From the NCBI RefSeq assembly GCF_002234375.1, contig NZ_NMQV01000006.1, positions 17,935-81,934 on the forward strand: DNA of 64,000 bases, written 5' to 3'. The notes below the pieces were generated by a model. It saw only the letters and a list, made by a program, of their open reading frames with translations. It did not search any database and was not told the origin of the DNA. The DNA is from Pseudomonas fluvialis. Its GTDB lineage: Bacteria > Pseudomonadota > Gammaproteobacteria > Pseudomonadales > Pseudomonadaceae. Every line of letters starts with the position of its first letter. Within the stretch, counting starts at the first letter, position 1. A program made the translations under genes and the position numbers. Of the stretch, positions 1-8,573 are shown piece by piece.

Positions 1-442
1 GCTGTTCGAGCAGCTTGCGATCGCCCTGGAACACCATGAAGTGCCACTCGCCGGGTACCACCTCATGCGGCTCGCTGAACTCGAAGGCCATCAGGTCCGG
101 CTGCCCTGCAGCACTCAGTGCCTGGGTCACCACAAACTTGTCGTGCCGCTGGCCATCCGGCGTCACCACACCTGGCGTCAGATACAGCAAGGTCAGCGGC
201 TGCTCGCCAGCCTGCTTGCCGCTCAACTGGTAGCGCAGGCCGAACTTGCTGCCCAGTCGGGCGGGAATCTCCTGGCCGGGAATGATGCGTTGATTCTGCC
301 GCGTCAGCACCCGTTGTCCCGGCTCAAAGTGTTGATGGCGAGTTTCGAACAGACCGTACTCGACCGCACCAACCACCTGTACCTCGGCCTGCAGCAAGCC
401 CGCCTGGGCGCACAGCGCCATGCCCATCAATATGCGTTTCAT
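1..442 (-). CDS. DUF3859-like exported protein, partial (C-terminus outside window)
   Basis: An open frame of 147 codons reads leftward from an ATG at 440-442 and runs off the window edge without a stop. The first ~20 residues (MKRILMGMALCAQAGLLQA) look like a signal peptide ending in an Ala-rich cleavage site, so the product is probably periplasmic. The rest is a compact beta-rich sequence with VVGAVEYGLFET near the start and PGEWHFMVFQGDRKLL near the visible end, which I associate with the DUF3859 family found in Pseudomonas. Function unknown. A CCTCC-type ribosome binding site complement (ccctccg, 448-454) lies just upstream of the start. The family name is from memory and only moderately certain; the reading frame is secure. 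Confidence 0.6.
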   Translation of the reverse strand, partial: MKRILMGMALCAQAGLLQAEVQVVGAVEYGLFETRHQHFEPGQRVLTRQNQRIIPGQEIPARLGSKFGLRYQLSGKQAGEQPLTLLYLTPGVVTPDGQRHDKFVVTQALSAAGQPDLMAFEFSEPHEVVPGEWHFMVFQGDRKLLEQ

Positions 443-506
443 GACATCCCTCCGTTTGTTGCGCAGAGGGTAATGACGTAACGATGACAGCATCATGACA
501 GCCGCT

Positions 507-1514
507 TCAGCGACTTGCCGTGCCTTGCTCTTCCGCCCAGCGCGCCTTGATCTGCAGGATCTGCGGCAACTCGGCGATGAACAGCTCGACCAGGTGCGCA
601 TCGAAATGCCGACCACTTTCCGCACGCAGCAACTCGATGGCTGCTTCTACCGTCCAGGCTTTCTTGTAGGGACGCTCGCTGGTCAAGGCATCGAACACAT
701 CGGCAATTGCCACGATACGCCCCTCGATAGGAATCGCCTCGCCCTGCAGGCCATGGGGATAGCCACTGCCATCCCACTTTTCGTGATGACTCAGGGCAAT
801 GTCGTGGGCCATGCGTAGCAATCCAGTCGCATGCTCGCCGATGATCCGCGCCCCGATCTCGGCATGCTGCTGCATGACCTGCCACTCCGCTGCATCGAGC
901 TTGCCGGGCTTGCGCAGGATCGCATCGGGAATGCCGATCTTGCCCACATCATGCATCGGCGCGGCATGCAGCAACTGTTCAGCCTGCACCTCGCTGAAGC
1001 CGGCCGCGCGGGCCAGTATCTGGGCATAGTGGCTCATACGAATGACGTGCAACCCCGTTTCGTTGTCCTTGTACTCGGCAGCCAGGCCCAGACGCTGGAC
1101 GATCTGCAGACGGGACTGTAACAGTTCTTCAACGCGCACCAGTGACAGGTGGGTACGTACCCGCGCCTTGACGATCGGCGGGCTGACCGGCTTGGTTATG
1201 TAGTCCACCGCCCCCAGGGCAAAGCCGCGCGCCTCATCGGCGACATCCGCCAGGGCCGTCACGAAGATCACTGGGATCATCGCCGTTCGGGGATCGGCCT
1301 TGAGCTGCGCACAGACCTCGAAGCCGGTCATCCCCGGCATCATCACATCCAGCAGGATCAGCTCCGGCTGCTCGCGATGCGCCAGTTCCAGAGCCTTGGC
1401 ACCTTCTTTGGCAAACAGCAGGCGGTAATCATCCTGCAGGATATGCCGCAACACCTGCAGGTTGCTGGCTTCGTCATCGACCAGCAACAGCTGGCGGCGG
1501 CTATCGTCGGACAT
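507..1514 (-). CDS. Two-component response regulator, REC + HD-GYP (c-di-GMP phosphodiesterase type)
   Basis: 335 residues. The N-terminal receiver domain (~residues 5-125) has the acidic pair in LLLVDDE, phospho-acceptor Asp56 in LILLDVMMPG and the distal Lys in ITKPV. The C-terminal HD-GYP domain (~150-325) has all signature parts: HDVGKIGIP, then SHHEKWDGSGYPHGL about 55 residues later, then IADVFDALTSERPYK. Such domains hydrolyse cyclic di-GMP. I chose the ATG at 1514 (MSDDSRRQLLLVDDE); a longer in-frame extension would only read into the kinase gene. It lies 4 bp downstream of the hybrid kinase stop, so the two are almost certainly cotranscribed and this protein is the likely phosphorylation target of the kinase Hpt module. 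The exact phosphotransfer route is inferred. Confidence 0.9.
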   Translation of the reverse strand: MSDDSRRQLLLVDDEASNLQVLRHILQDDYRLLFAKEGAKALELAHREQPELILLDVMMPGMTGFEVCAQLKADPRTAMIPVIFVTALADVADEARGFALGAVDYITKPVSPPIVKARVRTHLSLVRVEELLQSRLQIVQRLGLAAEYKDNETGLHVIRMSHYAQILARAAGFSEVQAEQLLHAAPMHDVGKIGIPDAILRKPGKLDAAEWQVMQQHAEIGARIIGEHATGLLRMAHDIALSHHEKWDGSGYPHGLQGEAIPIEGRIVAIADVFDALTSERPYKKAWTVEAAIELLRAESGRHFDAHLVELFIAELPQILQIKARWAEEQGTASR

Positions 1515-1518
1515 GTCT

Positions 1519-4500
1519 CTACTCCGTGGCCGCAAGCTGGAGCTCAGCCTGCAGGGTGGCGAGCAGGGCCAGGGCCCGCTCGAAATCAAATTCATCAAGC
1601 GCCGCACGCAGTGCCTCAGCCGGCGCGCCCAACACCATCAGGCGCTGCAGTGCTGGCTCGTCCAGGGCACCACGCTGCAACGCCTGCTGCAGCCTGTGCA
1701 GATCGTTCAGTAGCGCCGCATGATCCAGTGCACCCTGTGCCGATACCGTCGGCGCGCAGGCCTGCGGCTGCTGTGGCTGTTGTGGCAAGTTGTTGGCCAG
1801 CAGCGCCAGCAAGCGCGGCAGTTCATCGAGCAATTGCTGGCATCGCGTCGCCTGCGCAGTATTCGCCGCCTGCTCAAGCTCAGTCAGCAACGCGTGCAGA
1901 GCCGGCAAGCCAAGGTTGCCGGCCAGGCCACGCAGGCGGTGCGCTTCACTGGCGAGGGACGGCCACTGTGCCGCTATGCAGTAGGTACGCCATTGCGCCG
2001 GAATTTCCGTCTGTTCAGCCAGGAAGCGAGCCACTGCAGCGGCCATGGCCAACGGACTGCCCCACAGCGCGGCCCCACGACGCCAGTCGAACAACCCCTG
2101 CATGGCCGGATCATCAGCCTGTGGCAGGTACTCACTGGACTGCCCCAGCAAACGCGCCATTTCCGTCAGCAAGGCCGGCATATCCAGCGGTTTGCTGGCA
2201 AAACCCTGCATACCGGCATCCAGCGCAGCCTGGCGATCACGATCCAGCACACTGGCGGTCAAGGCGATGATCGGTACAGGCCGGCGGCCCTCGGCCTGTT
2301 CACGGGCGCGAATCTGCCGGGTGGCCTGCAAGCCGTCCATACCGGGCATCTGGACATCCATGAGAATCAGGTCGACCGGTTCTGCGGCACAGGCAGCTAC
2401 CGCAGCCGCCCCTTCGCTGACACCTCGTACCTGGTGCCCGAGACGCTGCAGATTGAGCTGTAACAGCTCCAGATTCTGCGGCACATCATCCGCAGCCAGG
2501 ATGCGCAGGCTAGGCAACTGCGGCAGGCGCTGCGGCAAGGCCCGGGCCAGCTGCTGCGAGCCGACCGGTAAGGGCAGCTCGACAGTAAAGCAACTGCCCT
2601 CACCCAACTGACTGATTACCGTAAGCCGCCCGCCCATCAACTCCACCAGCTGCCGCGAAATGGTGGTACCCAACCCGGTACCGCCAAAGCGCCGGCTCAT
2701 CGAGGCGTCTGCCTGGGCAAAGGGGTCGAAAATACGCTCCAGGCGATCCGCGGCAATGCCGATACCAGAGTCTTCGACCTGCAGACGCAACGCGCCTGCC
2801 ACCCCGGCAACACGCAGGCAAACCTGCCCCCGCTCGGTGAACTTGACTGCATTGCCCAACAGGTTAGTGAGCACCTGACGCAAACGCAGGGCGTCACCTT
2901 TGAAATAGTCGCCCAACTCCCCCGGGTAGTTCAGCTGCAACTGCAAGCCCTTGGCTTCCGCCGCCAGGCGCTGACTATCGCAGACCTGCTCGCACAACTC
3001 GCGCAGGGAGAAATCCAGATTTTCCAGCTCAACTGCCCCACGATCCAGCTTGGCGGTATCGAGGATATCGTTGAGCAGGCCCAGCAAGGCGCGCGAGGAG
3101 TGCTGCACAGTTTGCAGATGACGGCGCTGCTGTGCGTCCAGCGGACCGTCGAGCAACAGCTCGGTAAAGCCGATGATGGCATTCATCGGCGTGCGAATCT
3201 CATGGCTCATATTGGCCAGGAAGCTGCTGCGCGCCGCGGCCGCCTGTTCGGCCCGGTCACGGGCATTGCGCAACTCCTGCTCCATCAGCCGTCGCGGGGT
3301 CATGTCAGTAGCCAGCTTGAGTACCTTGCAGGGCTTGCCGTCGGCGTCCAGGATTGGATTGTAGGTCGCCTGCAGCCATACCTCTCGGCCGTCACGGGCG
3401 TAGCGGCAGAACTCGCCCGAGCGAAACTCGCCCTGGCGCAGGGCCTCCCAGAACGCCGCATACTCCGCGCTGGCACGCTGCTCGGCAGAACAGAGCACGC
3501 CATGCGGCAGACCGCACAAGGCTTCACGCTCATAGCCAAACAAATCGACAAAGTTGTCATTGACCGTGAGAATCCGCCCCCGCATGTCGAACTCAACCAA
3601 CAGCACCGCCTTGCTGATGGCCGTTATCTTGCTGGCATACTCGGCATTGCGCAGCTTGGTTTCCGTCTGGTCGAACAATACACCATCGATCCAGCGCGGC
3701 TTTCCGGCTTCATCGCATACCGCGCAACCACTTTCCCAGATCCAGTGTTCACCGCCCTCGCGGTCGAACAGGCGGTACTCCACGACGTACTGACGCCCTT
3801 CGCTAATGGCTGCCGCCACCTGCTCGGCGACCGGCTGCAAGTCAGCCGGGTGATAGAGATCGGCAATCGAACGTCGCCGCTCAATGAAGTCACTGGCCGG
3901 CCAACCCGTCAGGCTTTCTACCGCGTCGCTGATAAACAGCATGCTCCAGTTTTCATCCAGCAGGCAGCGGAACGACACACCCGGGATGTTGCTGATCAGC
4001 GAGCGATATTGCCGCTCGCTGTCACGCAGGGCTTGCTCCATGGCCTTGCGTTCACTGATATCGCTGATGAAGCCGACATACATGACCTGCCCGGGAATCT
4101 CTGCGCGGCCAATGGCCAGGCGAATCGGCAAGAGCCGGCCATCCTTGTGCAAGCCTTCGACCTCGCGCCCCACACCGATGATCTTGGCCTGTCCGCCCTG
4201 GCGGAAGCGGCGCAAATAGTCATCATGCTGGCCACGGTGTGGTTCAGGCATCAACAGGCGGATGTTCTCGCCGAGCAACTCATCCTCACGCCAGCCAAAG
4301 AGCTTTTCCACCGAGGGGTTTACGCCCTGGATCACGCCGTACTGGTCAATGATGATGATGCTGTCGACCGCGGTATTGAGCACCGCGGCCATGCGCGTCT
4401 GGCCGGCAAGGCGCTGACGGTACAGATCGCGATAACGCAGCAGGCCGTTGACCGCGCCAACCAGCACGCTGAGGCTAAGGGTGGCCATGGCAATCATGCT

Positions 4501-5199
4501 GGCCAGGTAAAAGCTGCCTTCCATGGGCTGTGGTACGGCAAACTCGACCTTACCCAACACACGGGCGGCGGCCATTCCGGTGTAGTGCATGCCGCTGATG
4601 GCCAGGCCCATCACCGTGCCGCCGGCCGCAATGGCCGCCAGGCTGGTCATACGCCCACGCAGGCCATAGCGCACCCACAAAGCGATGATTGCCAGCAACA
4701 CCGCCACCACAATGGACAGGGCAAACAGCCAGGGGTCATAGCGCAGCAATGGCTGCATCTGGATGGCCGCCATGCCGCTGTAGTGCATGAGGCCGATACC
4801 TGCGCCCACCAATACGCCGCCACTGACCAATTGCCAGCGACTGATCTGGCGGCGTGCCAGCAAGCCCAGGGCCACCCAGGAGGCCGCCAGGCTGGGCAGC
4901 ATGGACAAGCCAGTCAGCAAGGGGTCGTAGCTGACCTTGACCGGCAATGATATAGCCAGCATACCGATGAAGTGCATCGCCCAGACGCCACCGCCCAGAG
5001 CCAGTGCGCCAGTAGCGATGGCCAGTTGCCGTGAAGCCGGCGAGCGGCTCAGGCGCGCCATGCCGGCAATCTGCAGTGCCATGCACGAGGTCAGCACGGC
5101 CACCAGCATGGACACCAGCACCAAAGCATGGCTGTGCTGCATCGACAGCAGCTCGGCAGTCTGCTGGGGATCGACAAAGAAGCGGGAAAACACGGACAT
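1519..5199 (-). CDS. Hybrid sensor histidine kinase: MHYT-PAS-PAS-PAS-HisKA-HATPase-REC-Hpt
   Basis: 1226 residues. The N-terminal ~245 residues form an MHYT membrane sensor of seven or so helices with repeated motifs MHFIGM, MHYSGM and MHYTGM, proposed in this family to bind metal and sense a diatomic gas. Three PAS-like segments follow (~265-640; GWREDELLGENIRLLMPEPH is typical). The kinase core has FLANMSHEIRTPMNA (phospho-His666), the N-box LLGNAVKFT, DSGIGI and the GGTGLG loop. A receiver domain has Asp948 in LILMDVQMPGMDG, and the C-terminal Hpt domain has EAHRLRGLAGNLG (His1087). A full His-Asp-His relay is therefore present in one chain. The next gene downstream is a REC-HD-GYP regulator 4 bp away, so the pathway output is probably cyclic di-GMP breakdown. 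The ligand is unknown. Start at 5199 gives MSVFSRFFVDPQ. Confidence 0.93.
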   Translation of the reverse strand: MSVFSRFFVDPQQTAELLSMQHSHALVLVSMLVAVLTSCMALQIAGMARLSRSPASRQLAIATGALALGGGVWAMHFIGMLAISLPVKVSYDPLLTGLSMLPSLAASWVALGLLARRQISRWQLVSGGVLVGAGIGLMHYSGMAAIQMQPLLRYDPWLFALSIVVAVLLAIIALWVRYGLRGRMTSLAAIAAGGTVMGLAISGMHYTGMAAARVLGKVEFAVPQPMEGSFYLASMIAMATLSLSVLVGAVNGLLRYRDLYRQRLAGQTRMAAVLNTAVDSIIIIDQYGVIQGVNPSVEKLFGWREDELLGENIRLLMPEPHRGQHDDYLRRFRQGGQAKIIGVGREVEGLHKDGRLLPIRLAIGRAEIPGQVMYVGFISDISERKAMEQALRDSERQYRSLISNIPGVSFRCLLDENWSMLFISDAVESLTGWPASDFIERRRSIADLYHPADLQPVAEQVAAAISEGRQYVVEYRLFDREGGEHWIWESGCAVCDEAGKPRWIDGVLFDQTETKLRNAEYASKITAISKAVLLVEFDMRGRILTVNDNFVDLFGYEREALCGLPHGVLCSAEQRASAEYAAFWEALRQGEFRSGEFCRYARDGREVWLQATYNPILDADGKPCKVLKLATDMTPRRLMEQELRNARDRAEQAAAARSSFLANMSHEIRTPMNAIIGFTELLLDGPLDAQQRRHLQTVQHSSRALLGLLNDILDTAKLDRGAVELENLDFSLRELCEQVCDSQRLAAEAKGLQLQLNYPGELGDYFKGDALRLRQVLTNLLGNAVKFTERGQVCLRVAGVAGALRLQVEDSGIGIAADRLERIFDPFAQADASMSRRFGGTGLGTTISRQLVELMGGRLTVISQLGEGSCFTVELPLPVGSQQLARALPQRLPQLPSLRILAADDVPQNLELLQLNLQRLGHQVRGVSEGAAAVAACAAEPVDLILMDVQMPGMDGLQATRQIRAREQAEGRRPVPIIALTASVLDRDRQAALDAGMQGFASKPLDMPALLTEMARLLGQSSEYLPQADDPAMQGLFDWRRGAALWGSPLAMAAAVARFLAEQTEIPAQWRTYCIAAQWPSLASEAHRLRGLAGNLGLPALHALLTELEQAANTAQATRCQQLLDELPRLLALLANNLPQQPQQPQACAPTVSAQGALDHAALLNDLHRLQQALQRGALDEPALQRLMVLGAPAEALRAALDEFDFERALALLATLQAELQLAATE

Positions 5200-5329
5200 G
5201 CAGCGACTCGACAGGGATCAGTAAGCGACCAAGTCCCTCACTAAATACACCCGCCGTGATAGCGTCAAGCCATACCTGCGCAGCGGCCAGCGCGACCGCC
5301 CGGCGGCATGCCCGGGCATTGTCTGACAT

Positions 5330-5345
5330 GCCTGCCACGGCAGGC
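5330..5345. terminator. GC-rich perfect hairpin after the SDR gene
   Basis: The perfect palindrome GCCTGCC-AC-GGCAGGC sits two bases past the stop codon of the SDR gene, between it and the hybrid kinase start. It lacks a T-run on either strand, so intrinsic termination is uncertain. The remaining sequence 5200-5347 shows no gene. Confidence 0.35.
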
Positions 5346-5347
5346 GG

Positions 5348-6103
5348 TCATTCACGCGACAGCCAGGCCATCAGCATACGATTGGCCTGCGGTGGCGACA
5401 GCTGCCCGGCCCAGTACATCAGCGTGAACAGCCAATGAATGACCCGGTGCACACGGGGCGCATGCACCTGCCGCCAGGCCGCCCGGGCGATGTCCTCGGC
5501 ACGCAGCGCCACGCCCAGGCGACGCAGGGTGGGCGGTGTGAACCTCTGGCTGTCGACCATCGGCGTGGCCACGAATGGCGGCATCAGGTCACCGACGCGG
5601 ATGCCATGGCGCCGCCATTCCAGCTCCAGCGCCTCGGTGAATCCGCGCACGGCAAACTTCGAAGCCGAGTAACTGACCATGTGCGGCGTGCCATACAGCC
5701 CGGACGCCGAGCCCATGTTGATGACCTGGCCTTGCGCGGCCTTCAGGTAAGGAAAGGCAGCATGGGTGACTTGCAGCAAGCCCAGCACATTGACCTGGAG
5801 AATCTGCGCATGCTCCTGCGTGGAGATGGCCTCGAAGTAACCAAAACGCAGCAGTCCCGCACAGTTGAACAGCACATGCAACGCACCAGCCTCGCCACAG
5901 AAGCCCTGCAATGCCTGAGCTACCGCCTGTTCGTCGGTGACATCCAGCGCCCGCTGCCAGGCGCCGTGCAGTTGCCCGGCCAGAGCGGCCAGCGACTCGG
6001 CATCGCGGCCCAGCAGACCCACCCGCCAGCCCCGCGCATGAAACAACCGAGCGCTGGCCGCACCGATTCCCGACGCAGCCCCGGTGATCAGAATATGTTT
6101 CAT
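5348..6103 (-). CDS. Short-chain dehydrogenase/reductase (SDR) family oxidoreductase
   Basis: 251 residues, a normal classical SDR length. The sequence begins MKHILITGAASGIGAASARLF with the TGxxxGxG nucleotide-binding motif. Asn-Cys-Ala-Gly (NCAG) lies near residue 90, the catalytic Ser is in NMGSASGLYG, and YSASKFA carries the YxxxK pair. Start at 6103 is the only good one; it overlaps the upstream esterase stop by ATGA (6100-6103), a sign of translational coupling. It is the last gene of the monooxygenase-esterase-SDR operon, so it probably reduces or oxidises an alcohol/ketone that is a substrate or product of the monooxygenase. Substrate not deducible from sequence. Confidence 0.9.
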   Translation of the reverse strand: MKHILITGAASGIGAASARLFHARGWRVGLLGRDAESLAALAGQLHGAWQRALDVTDEQAVAQALQGFCGEAGALHVLFNCAGLLRFGYFEAISTQEHAQILQVNVLGLLQVTHAAFPYLKAAQGQVINMGSASGLYGTPHMVSYSASKFAVRGFTEALELEWRRHGIRVGDLMPPFVATPMVDSQRFTPPTLRRLGVALRAEDIARAAWRQVHAPRVHRVIHWLFTLMYWAGQLSPPQANRMLMAWLSRE

Positions 6104-7023
6104 TGGCAACCCTGTTCCTTGAGGAAGGCAGCGACACGCTGCATGGCCAGCCTGGCGACCTGCAGCAATCCGCAGTTGATCTGAAAGACATGCCACTGCC
6201 CGGGATAAACCTCCAGACGCAGGGCCAGCTCAGCGTGCTCCTGTAAGGCCAGACTCTGGGTCAACAGGTGCTCGTCGCTACCGACCTGCACCAGCAGAGG
6301 TGGCAGGTCGTGCAGGCTGGCATAGCGTGGAGAAAGCCACGCTGCACACAGGTCGGGCTGCCCCGCACAGTAACTGCGTACGCCCTGCTCCAGCCACGCA
6401 CGCCCGAGCAGCGGGTCTCCCGCCGGCGGCTCATGCCAGGTTGCACCACTGAGGTCGCTGACCGGCGAGAAACACACCAGCGCGGCCGGCAGCGGCAGGC
6501 CCGCCTCACGCAGGCGCAGCGCCAGACTCAGGGTCAGCTGGCCACCCGCCGAATCACCGGCGATCACCAGCTGGTCAGCCGGCCGCCCCTGCGCCAGCAG
6601 GGCGCGATAGGCACTCAACGCATCATCGACCGCGGCCGGCCAGGGGTGCTCCGGTGCCAGACGGTAATCCACCGCACAGACCCGCGCCCCGCTGAGGCTG
6701 GCCAAGTGGCTGGTGATCGCCCGGTGAGTGCGCGGCGAGCCGAGTACGAAGGCACCGCCGTGCAGGTAAAGCACTACCCAGCCATTGTCGCGCGCCCCCT
6801 GCAGCCACTCACAGGGCACCTCGCCAAGCCTGCCCGGGCGAATAGCCACGCCGCGCGCACGGGGCGGCAACAGGGTGGCCAGGCGCAATAGCGCACGCTG
6901 CATCAGCAACGGCACAGCGGGCCGCATGAGGCCACGGAACAGCACACGGGTCACGCCACGCAACAGCCCGCTGAGCAGGCGCTGAGCCCGACTGGCCGGC
7001 GGCAGCTCAACGCACCAGTTCAT
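6100..7023 (-). CDS. Alpha/beta hydrolase of the hormone-sensitive-lipase type (esterase)
   Basis: 307 residues. The oxyanion-hole motif HGGAF (VVLYLHGGAFVLGSPRTHR), the nucleophile elbow GDSAGGQ and the C-terminal His in YPGQWHVFQ mark the hormone-sensitive-lipase family (family IV esterases, LipR-like). Start chosen at 7023 (MNWCVELPPASRAQ), which overlaps the monooxygenase 3' end by 17 bp; a longer frame runs through the monooxygenase and is not real. In a Baeyer-Villiger type pathway an esterase would hydrolyse the ester made by the monooxygenase, which fits the neighbour. That role is inferred; the hydrolase fold is clear. Confidence 0.9.
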   Translation of the reverse strand: MNWCVELPPASRAQRLLSGLLRGVTRVLFRGLMRPAVPLLMQRALLRLATLLPPRARGVAIRPGRLGEVPCEWLQGARDNGWVVLYLHGGAFVLGSPRTHRAITSHLASLSGARVCAVDYRLAPEHPWPAAVDDALSAYRALLAQGRPADQLVIAGDSAGGQLTLSLALRLREAGLPLPAALVCFSPVSDLSGATWHEPPAGDPLLGRAWLEQGVRSYCAGQPDLCAAWLSPRYASLHDLPPLLVQVGSDEHLLTQSLALQEHAELALRLEVYPGQWHVFQINCGLLQVARLAMQRVAAFLKEQGCQ

Positions 7024-8479
7024 AGTCAGCCCACTGCGGCCGGCGCGTCTGCCGGCGATAACTGAAGGTAAAGCCGGACCAGTTGTTGGTGTGCTTGCCG
7101 GCGGCATTCTTGTACCAGCTGCTACAACCCTGCTCCCATACCGATTGGCTGATTGCCTGCTGCACCTGACGGTTCCAGGCGTCCTGCGCCGGCTTGCGTA
7201 CATCCAGATAACGGACGCCCTGATCGAGCTTGTCCAGGCAGGCCAGCACATAGGGAAACTGGCTTTCCAGCATGTAGATGATCGAGTTGTGCCCCAGGTT
7301 GGTGTTCGGCCCGTAGAGGATGAACAGGTTGGGAAAGCCGTTGACGCTGATCCCCTTGTACGCCTCGGCACCCTCCCGCCAGGCCTGGTTCAGCTCCAGC
7401 CCGCCCAGGCCGCGAATGCGCATGGGCGCCAGGAAATCACTGGCGGCAAACCCGGTGCCATAGATCAGCACATCGACCTCGCGCAGCTGGCCGTCGGCCG
7501 TGATGATGCCCTGCTCGGTCACCTCACGGATCGCCGTGTCGACCACTTCCACCTGCGGTTGGCGCAGCGCCGGGTAGTAGTCATTGCTGATCAGAATGCG
7601 TTTGCAGCCCAGCGGATAATCCGGGGTGAGCCGCGCCCGCAAGGCCGGCTCCGGCACCTGCCGGGCCAGTTGGCGCAGCACGCGCTGGCGCTGCAGCTTC
7701 ATCAGCGCCGGCCAGAGGAAGAAGGCCACCCCACGCACCTCGTGGAACAGGTATTGCCAGGCCCGGTCCAGCTTCTGCGTCCAGGGCCAGCGACGCATCA
7801 GCGCCAGCTCGAAACGGCTGTAGGCACGGTCCGGCTTGCTCATCACATAGGCCGGGGTGCGCTGGAACAGGTGCAGGCGCGCCACCTGGGGGACGATCTG
7901 TGGCACGAACTGGATGGCACTGGCTCCGGTGCCGATCACCGCTACCCGCTTGCCACTCAGCGCCACATCGTGTCGCCAGCGGGCTGAGTGAAACTGCTCA
8001 CCGGCAAAACGCTCCAGCCCCGGCAACTGCGGATACAGCGGGCGATTCAGCTGACCACAGGCACTGACCAGCGCCCGTGCCGTGAACTGCGCGCCATCAC
8101 GGGTGGTGACCCGCCACAGCGCAGCGGCTTCATCGAAGCTCGCCTCGGCCACTTCGCTGCGGCAGCGGATGCGCTCTGCCAGCTGGTAGCGCTCGATGCA
8201 CTGGCGCACATAGGCAAAGATTTCCGCCTGCGCTGCAAAACGCCGGCTCCAGTCGAGCTTGGGCTCGAAGGAAAAGGAATACAGGTGCGAGGGCACATCA
8301 CAGGCCGCACCCGGGTAATGGTTATCCCGCCAGGTACCGCCAGGCTCATCAGCCTGTTCGAGGATCAGGAAGTCGTCATGGCCCTGGCGGCGCAACTGCA
8401 TCGCCAGACCAAGACCCGCAAAACCGGCGCCGATAATCAGCACGCGCCAGGGGGTCTGCTCAGGAGTCTTGTTGTTCAT
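7007..8479 (-). CDS. Flavin-containing monooxygenase, Baeyer-Villiger / MymA-like
   Basis: 490 residues. The FAD-binding fingerprint is VLIIGAGFAGLGLAMQL, followed by EQADEPGGTWRDNHYPGAACD typical of flavin monooxygenases; the second Rossmann motif is VAVIGTGASAIQFVPQI. The segment FAGEQFHSARW is close to the Baeyer-Villiger fingerprint FxGxxxHxxxW. I prefer the start at 8479 (MNNKTPEQ) because GGAG lies 6 bases upstream of it; the ATG at 8491 is itself part of that ribosome binding site and has none of its own. First gene of a three-gene operon, divergent from an AraC-type activator. Substrate unknown. Confidence 0.92.
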   Translation of the reverse strand: MNNKTPEQTPWRVLIIGAGFAGLGLAMQLRRQGHDDFLILEQADEPGGTWRDNHYPGAACDVPSHLYSFSFEPKLDWSRRFAAQAEIFAYVRQCIERYQLAERIRCRSEVAEASFDEAAALWRVTTRDGAQFTARALVSACGQLNRPLYPQLPGLERFAGEQFHSARWRHDVALSGKRVAVIGTGASAIQFVPQIVPQVARLHLFQRTPAYVMSKPDRAYSRFELALMRRWPWTQKLDRAWQYLFHEVRGVAFFLWPALMKLQRQRVLRQLARQVPEPALRARLTPDYPLGCKRILISNDYYPALRQPQVEVVDTAIREVTEQGIITADGQLREVDVLIYGTGFAASDFLAPMRIRGLGGLELNQAWREGAEAYKGISVNGFPNLFILYGPNTNLGHNSIIYMLESQFPYVLACLDKLDQGVRYLDVRKPAQDAWNRQVQQAISQSVWEQGCSSWYKNAAGKHTNNWSGFTFSYRRQTRRPQWADYELVR

Positions 8480-8573
8480 TGTTTTCTCCATGCATGGTCA
8501 ACACATGCTAGGGCTTTCCCGGGCAGTGGTTTATGGCATAGTCGGCCACCAGATTGTGACTTTCGGACAGCCT

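Noticed and set aside
3100..4950. Plus-strand frame of 616 codons opposite the hybrid kinase
   Set aside because: Antisense shadow; the kinase on the other strand has clear domain motifs along the whole stretch.
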